Under the pieces are notes generated by a model. It was not told the DNA's origin, did not search any database, and saw only the letters and a program-made list of their open reading frames with translations. 20,810 nt of DNA from Methylobacter sp. (GTDB lineage: Bacteria > Pseudomonadota > Gammaproteobacteria > Methylococcales > Methylomonadaceae): positions 1 through 20,810 of the forward strand of contig NZ_JALOCF010000062.1 in NCBI RefSeq assembly GCF_023227905.1. The letters run 5' to 3'. Position numbers and translations under genes: made by a program. Shown one piece after another: positions 6,864 to 15,467 of the stretch (positions within the stretch are counted from its first letter, which is position 1; the number at the start of each line of letters is the position of its first letter).

Positions 6864-8156
6864 ATGTTATCTATAATAAATAGAAGGCTGGTTTCAGGCC
6901 TCTTACTGTTACCCGATCTTGCCTTTGCGGATCAATTAAACCAGGCCAATACGGCTTGGGTTTTAACATCGACCGGCTTGGTTTTGTTTATGACAATACC
7001 GGGCTTATCGTTGTTTTATGCCGGATTAGTTAGAAGCAAAAACGTGCTGTCGGTATTGATGCAATGTTTTGCGATTACCTGTCTGGTTTCCATTCTTTGG
7101 CTGGCCGGCGTTTACAGTTTTATTTTCGCCGACGGCGGAGAATTGCAAAAAGTCATCGGCGGCGCTTCCAGGGTATTTCTTTCTGACGTAGGGACCGCAT
7201 CGTTAAAAGGCACTATTCCCGAAACAGTCTTTTTTATGTTTCAGATGACATTTGCGATTATCACGCCCGCATTGATAGTCGGCGGTTTTGCCGAACGGAT
7301 GAAGTTTTCGGCGATGCTGTGGTTTAGCGGTTTATGGTTGATTGTTGTTTATCTGCCGATATGCCATTGGATGTGGGGTGGCGGCTGGCTGGCCGATTTG
7401 GGCGCGATGGATTTTGCCGGCGGTATCGTTATCCACGTTAATGCCGGTGTTGCGGCTCTGGTCGCGGCGTTGGTATTGGGTAAAAGAAGAGGCTTTCCCA
7501 ACACTGCCATGCCGCCGCATAACATGACCATGGTGGTTACCGGGGCGGGCATGCTGTGGGTCGGCTGGTTCGGGTTTAATGCCGGCAGTACCTTAACCGC
7601 AGATGGCCGTGCCGGCATGGCGATGCTGGTGACGCATATCGGTGCGGCTTCCGGCGCTTTAACCTGGATGTTTATAGAGTGGAAGCGTTTTAGCAAACCC
7701 AGCGTATTAGGTATTGTGACTGGCATGGTCGCAGGTTTGGGCACCATCACTCCCGCTTCCGGCTTTGTCGGCCCTTTCGGCGCGCTGGTGATTGGCATTA
7801 CCGCCGGTGTTGTATGCTTTTACGCTACGCAGTATGTAAAACGTACCTTGAAAATCGATGATTCTCTGGACGTGTTTTCCGTTCATGGCGTAGGCGGCGT
7901 GACCGGTTCATTGCTAACCGGCGTTTTTGCGGCAAGCGGCTTGGGTGGACTCGGTTTTGCTGAAGGGGTTTCAATCATGGATCAGGTCAGCGTTCAAGCC
8001 TTGGCGATTGTAATTACTGCGGCCTGGAGTGCATTATTCAGTTATCTGATTTTAAAATTACTGGATAAGTGGATAGGCTTGCGGGTGACCCCGGATGAAG
8101 AAGTGCAAGGCCTGGATACCGTTCTGCATGAAGAGACCGGTTATCTTGATTTGTAG
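6864..8156 (+). CDS. amtB: Ammonium transporter, Amt/MEP/Rh family, copy 2
   Basis: The 430-residue Amt channel has a short signal peptide (cleavage near LAFA, residue 22) but lacks the alanine/proline-rich stretch of copy 1. Motifs: LFYAGLVRSKN (residues 50-60), FQMTFAIIT, GGFAERMKFS, DFAGGIVIHVNA with Asp183 and His191, GWFGFNAGS, and SLDVFSVHGVGG with His341. The two pore histidines are again 150 residues apart, so it should conduct ammonium. The tail ends LHEETGYLDL. The sequence is clearly diverged from copy 1, so this is not a very recent duplication at the channel level. AAGGA precedes the ATG. A terminator follows. Confidence 0.97.
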   Translation: MLSIINRRLVSGLLLLPDLAFADQLNQANTAWVLTSTGLVLFMTIPGLSLFYAGLVRSKNVLSVLMQCFAITCLVSILWLAGVYSFIFADGGELQKVIGGASRVFLSDVGTASLKGTIPETVFFMFQMTFAIITPALIVGGFAERMKFSAMLWFSGLWLIVVYLPICHWMWGGGWLADLGAMDFAGGIVIHVNAGVAALVAALVLGKRRGFPNTAMPPHNMTMVVTGAGMLWVGWFGFNAGSTLTADGRAGMAMLVTHIGAASGALTWMFIEWKRFSKPSVLGIVTGMVAGLGTITPASGFVGPFGALVIGITAGVVCFYATQYVKRTLKIDDSLDVFSVHGVGGVTGSLLTGVFAASGLGGLGFAEGVSIMDQVSVQALAIVITAAWSALFSYLILKLLDKWIGLRVTPDEEVQGLDTVLHEETGYLDL

Positions 8157-8178
8157 AATCGTTTGCTAGTATTCGATC

Positions 8179-8217
8179 AAAAAGGCGGCTCTTCAGGTTC
8201 TGAGGGTCGCCTTTTTT
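8179..8217 (+). terminator. Terminator of the second glnK-amtB operon
   Basis: AAAAAGGCG at 8179-8187 pairs with CGCCTTTTT at 8208-8216, enclosing an inner CTC/GAG pairing, and is followed by T residues. It lies 22 bases after the amtB stop. Confidence 0.85.
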
Positions 8218-8398
8218 GTTTGTCGTGATGGCTATTATCCGGTTTTTAAATCTTTATTTATCTGCCCCGCTGTGCTCGGAAAAACAACTACACCTGTAGA
8301 GATTTTTTACCCGCCGGGCGAAGAGATAAGGTGCCGGGTTTTAAAATACGATGAGTATATAATGGCAGCAAGTTAACGCGAATCAGGTGACAGGGTTT

Positions 8399-11341
8399 AT
8401 GAAAATTCGACGCATACCCACTAAAATAAAAATAGCGGTTCTTATAGCGGGCAGTCTTCTGGGCATCTATGTCCTGTTGGGCTTTTACTTGTTGCCGATG
8501 CTGGTAAAGTCGAAACTGCCGACGCTTATTCAGCAGCAAACCGGCAGGAAAGCGTCTGTTGCAACAGTCCGGTTCGATCCTTTTTCGTTAAAGTTGAGCG
8601 TGCAGGAATTTGCGCTGCAAGAACCGAACGGCGAGCAGTTTGTCGGCCTTGATGAGCTCTTTATCGATATCAATGGGCTGGAATCCATCGGTCAGGCGGC
8701 TCTGGTTATTGATAACATGTCGCTGAACAAGCCGACTGTCCGTATCGCCAGAGATAAAGAAGGAGAATTCAATTTCAAAGACCTGCTCAAAGACAGCGGC
8801 GAAGCCAAGCAAGATGACGATAAAATTTTCCCGGTAAACATCGCCAAGCTGTCGATAGCCGAAGGCAAACTGGACTGGGAAGATGCGCATTTTAGCAGTC
8901 CAGAAAAGGAGACTGCTTATCCGATCAACCTCTCTATTGAAAACTTCACGACCCAAGCGGAAAAGCAAGCCAACTTAGGGTTGTCGCTGGAATTAAGTTC
9001 AGGCGGCAGGCTGGATTGGCAAGGTGCTATTAGTCTTAATCCGCTGTCTTCATCAGGGCATGTCAAACTGGAGAAAGTTCAATTGCCGAGAATACAGGCT
9101 CTGGCCTTGCAAGATCATGCACAACTGGATTTACAAGGTTATGAACTGCTCGAGGCCGATTACAAGGCCGATTATGTTGACGATAAATTTAACGTCAGCC
9201 TTAATCAAAGCAAGCTTGAACTACACGATTTTCAGGTTTCAGCAACCGCGCATGACAAACCGATGATTAAAATGGCTAGTTTTTCGGTTCAAGGAATTGG
9301 TTTTGATCTTAAAAAAAATGAACTGACGGTCGAATCAGTTTCTGCAAATAATGCTGATTTTGCTGCATGGATGAACCCGGAAGGCGTTTTAAGTTATCAG
9401 TCCTTGTTGCCGGATGTAAAAGCTGAAGAGCCCTCTGCTGAGCCGGCGAATAAAACACCGTGGAGTATCAAGGTCAATCATATCGGGCTGAACAATTGCG
9501 GGCTTACCTTTGAGGATCGGACCCTAAAAAAACCTGTCACCATTACCGCCAAGCCTATCAATTTTCAGCTGACTAATTTCAGCAATGATGCCGGTGCGAG
9601 CCTGCCTTTTCAGCTTAGCGCCGGGTTAAATGAAACCGGTTTGATAAAGCTTGACGGCAACACCGTTATCGAACCTTTATCCGCGCAGATAGCCGTTGAT
9701 GCCAAAGATATTGGCTTGGAAAAATTCCAGCCTTATGTCGATCAATTTGCCCGGCTGGATGTCATCGACGGAAAGCTGGCCGTTGACGGCAAGGTATCTA
9801 TCGCCAAATCAGCGCAGGACGAGTTGGATATTAAGTTTGCCGGCAATACCGAAATCGCCGATTTAATCACCCGCGATCAGCTGAAAAACAAGGACTTTAT
9901 AAAATGGGAAAGTTTAAAGCTGAAAGGCATTGATGCTGATTTGCCGGCAAATCGATACAGCGCTAAAACGCTGATCATTAATAAACCCTATGTCAGAGTC
10001 GTCATTAAAGTAGATAGGACCAATAATTTTGACGACATCATGATAGCGGATAAAAACGTTAAGAAAGATGAGCGGAAGGCTACCGTTAAAGCCGCTAAAA
10101 ACACCCAGTCAGAAGTTAAGAAGACTGAATATAAACTGGGTAAGGTTCAAGTCATTGACGGCTCTTCCGATTTCTCCGATCTTTCCCTGATTTTACCATT
10201 CGCTGCGCAGATCAAAAGCCTGGGCGGCGGCGCAAGCAATATTTCCTCAGACCGAAAGGCTACGATTAAGGTTAATTTAAAGGGAACGGCCTATGATCTG
10301 GCGCCGGTCGATGTCAAGGGCGAGATCAGTCCTTATGCGGGCGATTACGATGTGTCCATTAATTTTACCGGTATGCCGATGCCGTTGATTTCATCGTATG
10401 TGGTGCAATTTGCCGGGTATAAAGTTGAAAAAGGCAAAATGTCGCTGGAACTGAATTATAAAGTTTCCAACAAGGAGTTGACTGCATCCAATAATATCCT
10501 GATTGACCGGCTTGAGCTGGGTGAGAAAGTTGAAAATCCGAATGCCGTGTCTTTGCCTCTGGAGTTGGCCGTAGCGCTGATGAAGGATACTGATGGTAAA
10601 ATAAAATTAAACATCCCCATTACCGGCAGTCTGGAAGATCCCAAATTCAGCGTTACACATCTTATCGTGGATGCATTGGTTAATGCGCTCAGTAAAGTGA
10701 TTACCTCACCATTTCGCGCTTTAGCCTCTCTGGTCGGCAGCGAAGCGGATCTAAGCACTATCAGCTTTCCAGCGGGTAGCGCGGAATTAGATAAAAAACA
10801 AACCGACAAGCTGGATGATTTGGTCAAGGCGTTAAAAACACGCACGGTTTTAAAGCTGGAAATTAAAGGCGCGGTTTTTCAGGAGCAGGATTGGCCAGCG
10901 GTCAGCGACGACGCTTTATACGATCAGCTTAAAAAAATAAAAGCCGCCGAGATTAATAAACAGGGCGGCAGGAAAATACGCGCGGAACATGTTGTCATTT
11001 CCGACCAAGACTACCGGCGCCTGATGGAACAGCTATTTGCTGAAAAATTTCCGGCGATGGTGGAAAGAACATTGCTGGGTAGATTACGCATAGTAGGCAC
11101 CAAGGCTGATACTAATACGCACGAGTTTTATGCAATCGCCAAGGAGAAGCTGTCAGCCATCATTAAACCCGAAGAGCAAAGGCTAAAAGGCTTGGCCGCA
11201 GAAAGGGCGCAAGCGATTGCCAGCTATATCGTACAAAAAGGCGGCATAGCCAATGAACGGATATTTATACTGGATACAGCGATTGATCCTGCGAGGGAAG
11301 GTAACGAGATAGTTAGTTTGTTGTCTTTGAAAACGGATTGA
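8399..11341 (+). CDS. DUF748 / AsmA-like envelope protein with OmpA-like C terminus
   Basis: The 980-residue protein has an N-terminal membrane anchor (about residues 10-32, KIAVLIAGSLLGIYVLLGFY). The region after it is typical of DUF748: a QQTGRKASVATVRFDPFSLKLS segment and LVIDNMSLNKPTVRIARDKE. A long beta-rich periplasmic body follows, like that of the AsmA superfamily, whose better-known members bridge the two membranes in lipid transport. From about residue 790 an OmpA-like, peptidoglycan-associating part begins with FPAGSAELDKKQTDKLDDLV and ends with AAERAQAIASYIVQKGGIA and RIFILD. I chose the ATG at 8399 over a GTG at 8387 because AGGTGA lies 8 bases before it. A TATAAT at 8358-8363 may be its -10 box, though no good -35 is visible. 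It appears to be monocistronic. Its specific function is unknown. Confidence 0.85.
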   Translation: MKIRRIPTKIKIAVLIAGSLLGIYVLLGFYLLPMLVKSKLPTLIQQQTGRKASVATVRFDPFSLKLSVQEFALQEPNGEQFVGLDELFIDINGLESIGQAALVIDNMSLNKPTVRIARDKEGEFNFKDLLKDSGEAKQDDDKIFPVNIAKLSIAEGKLDWEDAHFSSPEKETAYPINLSIENFTTQAEKQANLGLSLELSSGGRLDWQGAISLNPLSSSGHVKLEKVQLPRIQALALQDHAQLDLQGYELLEADYKADYVDDKFNVSLNQSKLELHDFQVSATAHDKPMIKMASFSVQGIGFDLKKNELTVESVSANNADFAAWMNPEGVLSYQSLLPDVKAEEPSAEPANKTPWSIKVNHIGLNNCGLTFEDRTLKKPVTITAKPINFQLTNFSNDAGASLPFQLSAGLNETGLIKLDGNTVIEPLSAQIAVDAKDIGLEKFQPYVDQFARLDVIDGKLAVDGKVSIAKSAQDELDIKFAGNTEIADLITRDQLKNKDFIKWESLKLKGIDADLPANRYSAKTLIINKPYVRVVIKVDRTNNFDDIMIADKNVKKDERKATVKAAKNTQSEVKKTEYKLGKVQVIDGSSDFSDLSLILPFAAQIKSLGGGASNISSDRKATIKVNLKGTAYDLAPVDVKGEISPYAGDYDVSINFTGMPMPLISSYVVQFAGYKVEKGKMSLELNYKVSNKELTASNNILIDRLELGEKVENPNAVSLPLELAVALMKDTDGKIKLNIPITGSLEDPKFSVTHLIVDALVNALSKVITSPFRALASLVGSEADLSTISFPAGSAELDKKQTDKLDDLVKALKTRTVLKLEIKGAVFQEQDWPAVSDDALYDQLKKIKAAEINKQGGRKIRAEHVVISDQDYRRLMEQLFAEKFPAMVERTLLGRLRIVGTKADTNTHEFYAIAKEKLSAIIKPEEQRLKGLAAERAQAIASYIVQKGGIANERIFILDTAIDPAREGNEIVSLLSLKTD

Positions 11342-11361
11342 GTATTGGGCGCTATCTAATC

Positions 11362-11382
11362 GGCGTTATATTGAGTAACGCC
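11362..11382. other. Hairpin between convergent genes
   Basis: GGCGTTA and TAACGCC form a perfect 7-bp stem with a seven-base loop, 21 bases after the DUF748 stop. There is no following T tract, so it may be a weak or Rho-assisted terminator or a message-stabilising 3' end. Confidence 0.4.
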
Positions 11383-11428
11383 CGGCCCATTTAAATGCCA
11401 GAGTGATTTAGATCGTAAAAATGTTATG

Positions 11429-12388
11429 TCAATCGGCAGGTCGGCTACGTAAGGGGCGATGCGCGGTGGTCGACACAAACTCAAGGTCGGGTACATTGCC
11501 GAATCCGCATTTTATGTTCTCGGGATGTTTGCCATTTAAATGCATTCGTTTGATACAAGATCGATCTTGAACGTTGCCGTCCTGGTCCCAGTAGATATAT
11601 CCGTTCTTCAAATCAAGCGTTAAGCCATTCGGATTATTATTTTTCCCGACAACAAACAAGTCATCAACCCCAGTACCGTCCAAATTGGATCGTCGAACGA
11701 CGTCATTCACGTAATCAGTCCAATATATTTTTTTCCCAATCGGGTCAACTTGTATCGATGAAGGCCGGCCTATTGCTTTGATTACGGTTTCAATTTTAGA
11801 ACCGTCCAAGTCGGACCTGAGTATATCCCCGAGGTACGTTGAAGTGTTTGAGCACGAATTGTCCGAACAGTACGAAGTCGTCCAGTACAGCTTCTTATTT
11901 ACTGCGTCGATTGCCAGATTTCCCCCGGCAGTGCAAAAAAAGCCGACATTGGCGGGGCAAGGGGAGGGAATAATAAAAGATTGCTCTGTGCCGTCTAAGT
12001 TGGCGCGACCAATTTGATTTTGTGATTGGTCGCTCCAATAAATTTTATTATTTTCGACATCTATATCCACATCAGAAACAAAATCCAGCTTAGACATCAC
12101 AATATCTTTTTGATTTTTGCCATTAAAGTTGGTTTTGCTGATGGCATGGCGATTAGCGTCAGACCAAAAAATTTCTCCGTTAACAGGATTAATTGCAATA
12201 CCGCGAACACCATCTCCTGTTGATACAAGCGATTTAAATCCTGTGCCGTTAGGTTTCATGCGTTTGATGTAACCGTTCGAAAAAGTCGGCAAAAAAATAT
12301 CCGCAAAATATAGCTGCTCAACATCTGCGTATGCAGCCGGCGCAACAAATAGACTGCTTAATAAAATTGATATAACAAGTGTTTTCAT
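11429..12388 (-). CDS. Secreted YWTD-type (LDL-receptor class B) six-bladed beta-propeller
   Basis: A 319-residue exported protein. The signal peptide MKTLVISILLSSLFVAPAAYA is followed by a propeller whose blades carry YWTD-like motifs: YFAD (27-30), FWSD (74-77), YWSD (117-120), YWTT (168-171), YWTD (222-225) and YWDQ (266-269), each about 45 residues apart. Between them recur blade segments such as SNLDGTG, ANLDGTE, SDLDGSK and KPNGTG. Six blades make a complete ring. Several cysteines (C144, C152, C174, C179) suggest disulfides in the periplasm or outside the cell. Such propellers usually serve in protein binding; no partner is evident. I chose the ATG at 12388, with GAGAGA seven bases upstream, because the signal peptide starts there; the frame is open to 12454. 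Convergent to the DUF748 gene. Function unknown. Confidence 0.75.
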   Translation of the reverse strand: MKTLVISILLSSLFVAPAAYADVEQLYFADIFLPTFSNGYIKRMKPNGTGFKSLVSTGDGVRGIAINPVNGEIFWSDANRHAISKTNFNGKNQKDIVMSKLDFVSDVDIDVENNKIYWSDQSQNQIGRANLDGTEQSFIIPSPCPANVGFFCTAGGNLAIDAVNKKLYWTTSYCSDNSCSNTSTYLGDILRSDLDGSKIETVIKAIGRPSSIQVDPIGKKIYWTDYVNDVVRRSNLDGTGVDDLFVVGKNNNPNGLTLDLKNGYIYWDQDGNVQDRSCIKRMHLNGKHPENIKCGFGNVPDLEFVSTTAHRPLRSRPAD

Positions 12389-12411
12389 CAGCATTTCTCT
12401 CATTGTTGTGA

Positions 12412-12473
12412 AAAAAGGCCGAACTATTTGTATACGCACTAAGTCAAAAAGCACACTCGTTAGTTCGGCTTTT
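12412..12473. other. Long-loop inverted repeat with flanking A and T tracts
   Basis: GCCGAACTA (12418-12426) and TAGTTCGGC (12461-12469) are exact complements across a 34-base loop, with six A on one side and four T on the other. On the minus strand it ends in CTTTTTT about 25 bases before the YWTD gene. It could be a terminator for transcripts arriving from the nir operon, or a leader attenuator of the YWTD gene. Confidence 0.4.
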
Positions 12474-12614
12474 CCGGGCTTAGGCTCACAACTTTTCGTC
12501 CCGACCTTCGCAGGGTTTATATTGTTTACTATTCAATAGATTGCTGATGAATACAACGGGTATAAACACTTACCTGATGGGGGGTATCGCGCGTTTTTTG
12601 ATGATAAGCCGAAT

Positions 12615-12739
12615 TGAAAATAGGATATGTCGTTTGCCAGGCTATGCCTGGCTTTTCTGACCTATTGGTGATGCAAACTTAGCATGGCTAAGTTTGTGCT
12701 TGAATTCAAGTTGCTGAAAATAGGGGAATATGACGTAAG
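12615..12739. repeat. Palindrome-rich block flanked by direct repeats
   Basis: TGAAAATAGG occurs at 12615-12624 and again at 12715-12724, exactly 100 bases apart. Each copy is followed by ATATG-CG (with a three-base insertion in the second). Between them are three perfect dyads: GCCAGGC-TAT-GCCTGGC (12636-12652, followed by TTTT on the plus strand), CAAACTTAGC-ATG-GCTAAGTTTG (12674-12696) and CTTGAATTCAAG (12699-12710). The rest of the gap 12474-12794 holds no gene. It may be the 3' region of the nir operon or a small non-autonomous repeat unit. The identity is unknown. Confidence 0.5.
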
Positions 12740-12794
12740 CAATGCTGCTTTATTGAAAATTCATTAATAAAATGAAATGTTAATAGGGCTTTAA

Positions 12795-13931
12795 TTATGC
12801 AATTTCAGCATCCGTTAGATAGCAACCCGGATCTTCAGCCCAAAAATTGCCTGTGGTTTGTTCTGCCCTGACGCGGGTGTTGCCGTTGCAGATCGTCTGG
12901 TACCGGCACCTTGCACAGCGTCCTTCGAGAGGTCTGGGTTGTTGTTTAAGGCCTGCCATCAATGGATCGCTGGTATCCATCCATATTTCCGAAAACGGCC
13001 GTTCCTTGACATTGCCCAGTTCATAATGCCACCAGAATGTGTCAGGATGGACATTGCCCAGATTGTCGATATTGGCGACATTGACGCCGGAGGCATTACC
13101 GCCCCATTGTTCCAGCTTGGCTTTGATATGTTCGACTTTGTCAGGGAAATGCCGGGCGACCCAGTGCAGAAAATAAACCGCATCGGCATCGTTATTGCCG
13201 GTGACGAATTCCCGGTCTTTTCCTTCTTTTAGCCAGTTATAGCTGGTTTCAAACATTAGATCCATCGCGGTCCGGGTCATCGCAAAATGCGCGTCATCTT
13301 TGCGGTTTTTGTTGCCGCGACCGCCATAATTCAAATGCGACAAATAGAACTTGTCGATATTGTTATCATCCATTAACTGCAGCAAGGCCGGGAAATCCTG
13401 GTGGTTATCCTGTGTCAACGTAAAACGCAGGCCGACTTTGATGCCTTTTTCCAGGCACAGGTGGATGCCGTGTAAAGCCTGATCGAAAGAGCCTTTTACT
13501 CGCCGGAACTGGTCATGGGTGTCCTTGATGCCGTCCAGGCTGACACCGATGTATTGATAATTGATATCGGCGATTTCGTCGATATTATCCGCAGAAATTT
13601 TAGTGCCGTTGGTTGATAGCGCGACATAAAATCCCATGTCTTTGGCATGGCGGGAAATTTTAAAGATGTCGGGATGCAGCAACGGCTCACCGCCGGATAA
13701 GATCAGCACCGGCACTTTAAAAGCTTTCAGGTCATCCATGACCGCATAAATTTCCTCGGTACTTAATTCGTTTGGGAAATTGATATCGGTGGAGGTCGTG
13801 TAGCAATGCTTGCAGGTAAGGTTGCAGCGGCGGATCAGATTCCAGATAACCACCGGCGCAGCTGGTTTTCGGGCTGGCTTTAAGGGGGTTGGGTCTATCA
13901 GTTCCCGCATGTATTGGCTTAGTCTAAACAT
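12795..13931 (-). CDS. nirJ: Heme d1 biosynthesis radical SAM protein NirJ
   Basis: Cytoplasmic radical S-adenosylmethionine enzyme that acts on didecarboxysiroheme, removing propionate side chains on the way to the oxo groups of heme d1. The 378 residues include the radical SAM cluster motif CNLTCKHC (Cys36, Cys40, Cys43), the SAM-binding LILSGGEPLL (about 77-85), and a C-terminal SPASM-like region with cysteines 339, 342, 348 and 370 (CARCRYQTIC, then GCYL) for an extra 4Fe-4S cluster. The start has AGGA about 9 bases upstream. It is the last gene of the nirFDLGHJ run, as in Pseudomonas, but is separated from nirH by 110 bases, the longest gap in the cluster. nirE and nirN, which follow nirJ in Pseudomonas, are absent here. 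Confidence 0.95.
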   Translation of the reverse strand: MFRLSQYMRELIDPTPLKPARKPAAPVVIWNLIRRCNLTCKHCYTTSTDINFPNELSTEEIYAVMDDLKAFKVPVLILSGGEPLLHPDIFKISRHAKDMGFYVALSTNGTKISADNIDEIADINYQYIGVSLDGIKDTHDQFRRVKGSFDQALHGIHLCLEKGIKVGLRFTLTQDNHQDFPALLQLMDDNNIDKFYLSHLNYGGRGNKNRKDDAHFAMTRTAMDLMFETSYNWLKEGKDREFVTGNNDADAVYFLHWVARHFPDKVEHIKAKLEQWGGNASGVNVANIDNLGNVHPDTFWWHYELGNVKERPFSEIWMDTSDPLMAGLKQQPRPLEGRCARCRYQTICNGNTRVRAEQTTGNFWAEDPGCYLTDAEIA

Positions 13932-14041
13932 AATCAGTATCCTAATTAGTAACGGGTTGATTGTCGTTGGGTTGTCTGATGCTACTCAAGGGGGATCGGG
14001 TTTGCAACCCTGGATTCAACATTTGGAGAGCTGTCTATCGA

Positions 14042-14536
14042 TTATTGCGTAGAGAGCGGCTGGCTAGCGGTGCGAAAACCGGTTTTTTTCAGGATTTTGG
14101 TGCTATATAAAACATCGCAGCCCAAATTATTGTCGGCCAACAAAGCTTTAATCTGCTGAATCTGTTCATCGACCGCTTCCTGGCTTTTGCCATGCACCAT
14201 AGCAAACAGGTTGTACGGCCATCCCGGCAAATGCCTGGGACGATGATAACAATGGCTGACGAATTCCAGTTGCCCGACTTTGTGCCCCAATTCGTCAATG
14301 ACTTCATCGGGCACATTCCAGACAGTCATGCCGTTAAAGCGATAGCCCAGTTTATAGTGGTTAGGTACCGCGCCTATACGGCGGATGATGCCGCTGTCTT
14401 GCATTGTCGATAGCCGTTGCATCACATCGTCGGCTGTCAAACCCAGTTGTTCTGCAAGGGTCTGGTAAGGCTCAGGCGTTAACGGCAAGCCGGCTTGGGT
14501 GGCCTGAATGATTTGACGGTCTATTTCATCAAGCAT
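14042..14536 (-). CDS. nirH: Siroheme decarboxylase subunit NirH (AsnC/Lrp-like)
   Basis: One of four related small proteins forming the siroheme decarboxylase, which removes two acetate carboxylates from siroheme to give 12,18-didecarboxysiroheme for heme d1. The 164 residues have an AsnC/Lrp-like winged-helix start (DEIDRQIIQATQAGLPLTPE) and an alpha/beta effector half with CYHRPRHLPGWPYNLFAMVH, shared with the NirL-type protein at 14976. The fourth position in the nirD-L-G-H order supports the NirH name. It starts 3 bases after the nirG stop, implying coupled translation. These paralogs are easily interchanged, so the exact letter rests on order and the WPYNL signature. Confidence 0.88.
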   Translation of the reverse strand: MLDEIDRQIIQATQAGLPLTPEPYQTLAEQLGLTADDVMQRLSTMQDSGIIRRIGAVPNHYKLGYRFNGMTVWNVPDEVIDELGHKVGQLEFVSHCYHRPRHLPGWPYNLFAMVHGKSQEAVDEQIQQIKALLADNNLGCDVLYSTKILKKTGFRTASQPLSTQ

Positions 14537-14539
14537 TGT

Positions 14540-14983
14540 TTAAGCTTCCAGTTTCAGGTTGACAAAATATTCTTTGATTTTCGGCATGTTGTAGACCGTA
14601 AGGCCGGTTGCTCGTTCTATGGCATTGATGGTTTGCTGGATTTGTTCGGGCGTTTCGGTCGCTATCACAAACCACATATTCAGCTCATGGCTGCGCGCGT
14701 AATTATGGGCGACTTCGGGAAAGGCGTTGATGATTTCGGTGATTTCATTGTAACGCTCTACTGGCGCTTTAATGGCCGCCAGAGTTAAGGCGCCGCCCAT
14801 CTGCTCGGCATTGTACAAAGGGCCGAATCGGGTCAGGACGCCATTATCTAGCAATGCTTTCAACCGCGTTATTAAATCTTGCTCGGTCAGTCCCAGCTGT
14901 GCGGCAACTTGTCGATAAGGAGCGTCGCAGATCGGAAAGCCGTTCTGCAACGCGTTGATAAGTTGTCTGTCTATTTCATCCAT
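14540..14983 (-). CDS. nirG: Siroheme decarboxylase subunit NirG (AsnC/Lrp-like)
   Basis: A 147-residue AsnC/Lrp-like protein of the heme d1 siroheme decarboxylase. The N terminus DEIDRQLINALQNGFPICDAPY is the winged-helix type. The second half carries YARSHELNMWFVIATETPEQ, the ELN-WFV signature shared with NirD but not with NirL or NirH. Its start codon overlaps the end of nirL by 8 bases. It is the third subunit in the D-L-G-H order. Confidence 0.88.
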   Translation of the reverse strand: MDEIDRQLINALQNGFPICDAPYRQVAAQLGLTEQDLITRLKALLDNGVLTRFGPLYNAEQMGGALTLAAIKAPVERYNEITEIINAFPEVAHNYARSHELNMWFVIATETPEQIQQTINAIERATGLTVYNMPKIKEYFVNLKLEA

Positions 14984-15467
14984 TAGCTAAAGCGGGGTTT
15001 TTATAAAGGGCACCGCGTTGTTTAAAACAGCGGTTGCTGAACAGGATGTCTTTGTCAAAGCCGCTTAATCCGCAAGCGTCGACGAGTTGATCCAGTTGGT
15101 TTAGCACGGTGGCCTTGTCTTTGCCGTGAATCATGCAATACAGGTTGTACGGCCATTCCGGATATCTGGGCCGTTGATAGCAGAGCGTCACAAACGAAAA
15201 CCGGCTGATATGTCCGCCCAGTTGTTTAACAAGATGATCCGGCACATTCCAGACAACCATCGCATTGGCGCGGTAACCCAATTGCCGGTGTTTGACGATA
15301 ACGCCCATGCGTTTGATCAGGCCTTGCTGTTTAAGCCGGGTTAAGCGCTCGATTACTTCGGCTTCGGGCATGTCGCAATGCCGACCGATTTCCAGGTAAG
15401 GCTTGGGGCAAACCGGCAGTCCCAGTTGAATGTGTTCAAGTAATTGACGATCACGGGTATCAATCAT
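14976..15467 (-). CDS. nirL: Siroheme decarboxylase subunit NirL (AsnC/Lrp-like)
   Basis: A 163-residue AsnC/Lrp-like subunit. The start is IDTRDRQLLEHIQLGLPVCP and the second half has CYQRPRYPEWPYNLYCMIHG, the same WPYNL signature as the protein at 14042, marking it as the NirL/NirH type. It overlaps nirD by 8 bases at its start and nirG by 8 bases at its end, so production of the subunits is probably coupled. It acts with NirD in decarboxylating siroheme. Confidence 0.88.
   Translation of the reverse strand: MIDTRDRQLLEHIQLGLPVCPKPYLEIGRHCDMPEAEVIERLTRLKQQGLIKRMGVIVKHRQLGYRANAMVVWNVPDHLVKQLGGHISRFSFVTLCYQRPRYPEWPYNLYCMIHGKDKATVLNQLDQLVDACGLSGFDKDILFSNRCFKQRGALYKNPALANG

Noticed and set aside
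8387..8398. GTG at 8387 as the start of the DUF748 protein
   Set aside because: It overlaps the AGGTGA ribosome site that serves the ATG at 8399, and would add only four residues.
13932..14041. FNR/NnrR-type box in the nirH-nirJ gap
   Set aside because: Only one half-site (AATCAA on the minus strand) is present and no partner at the correct spacing, so a redox-regulator site is not supported.
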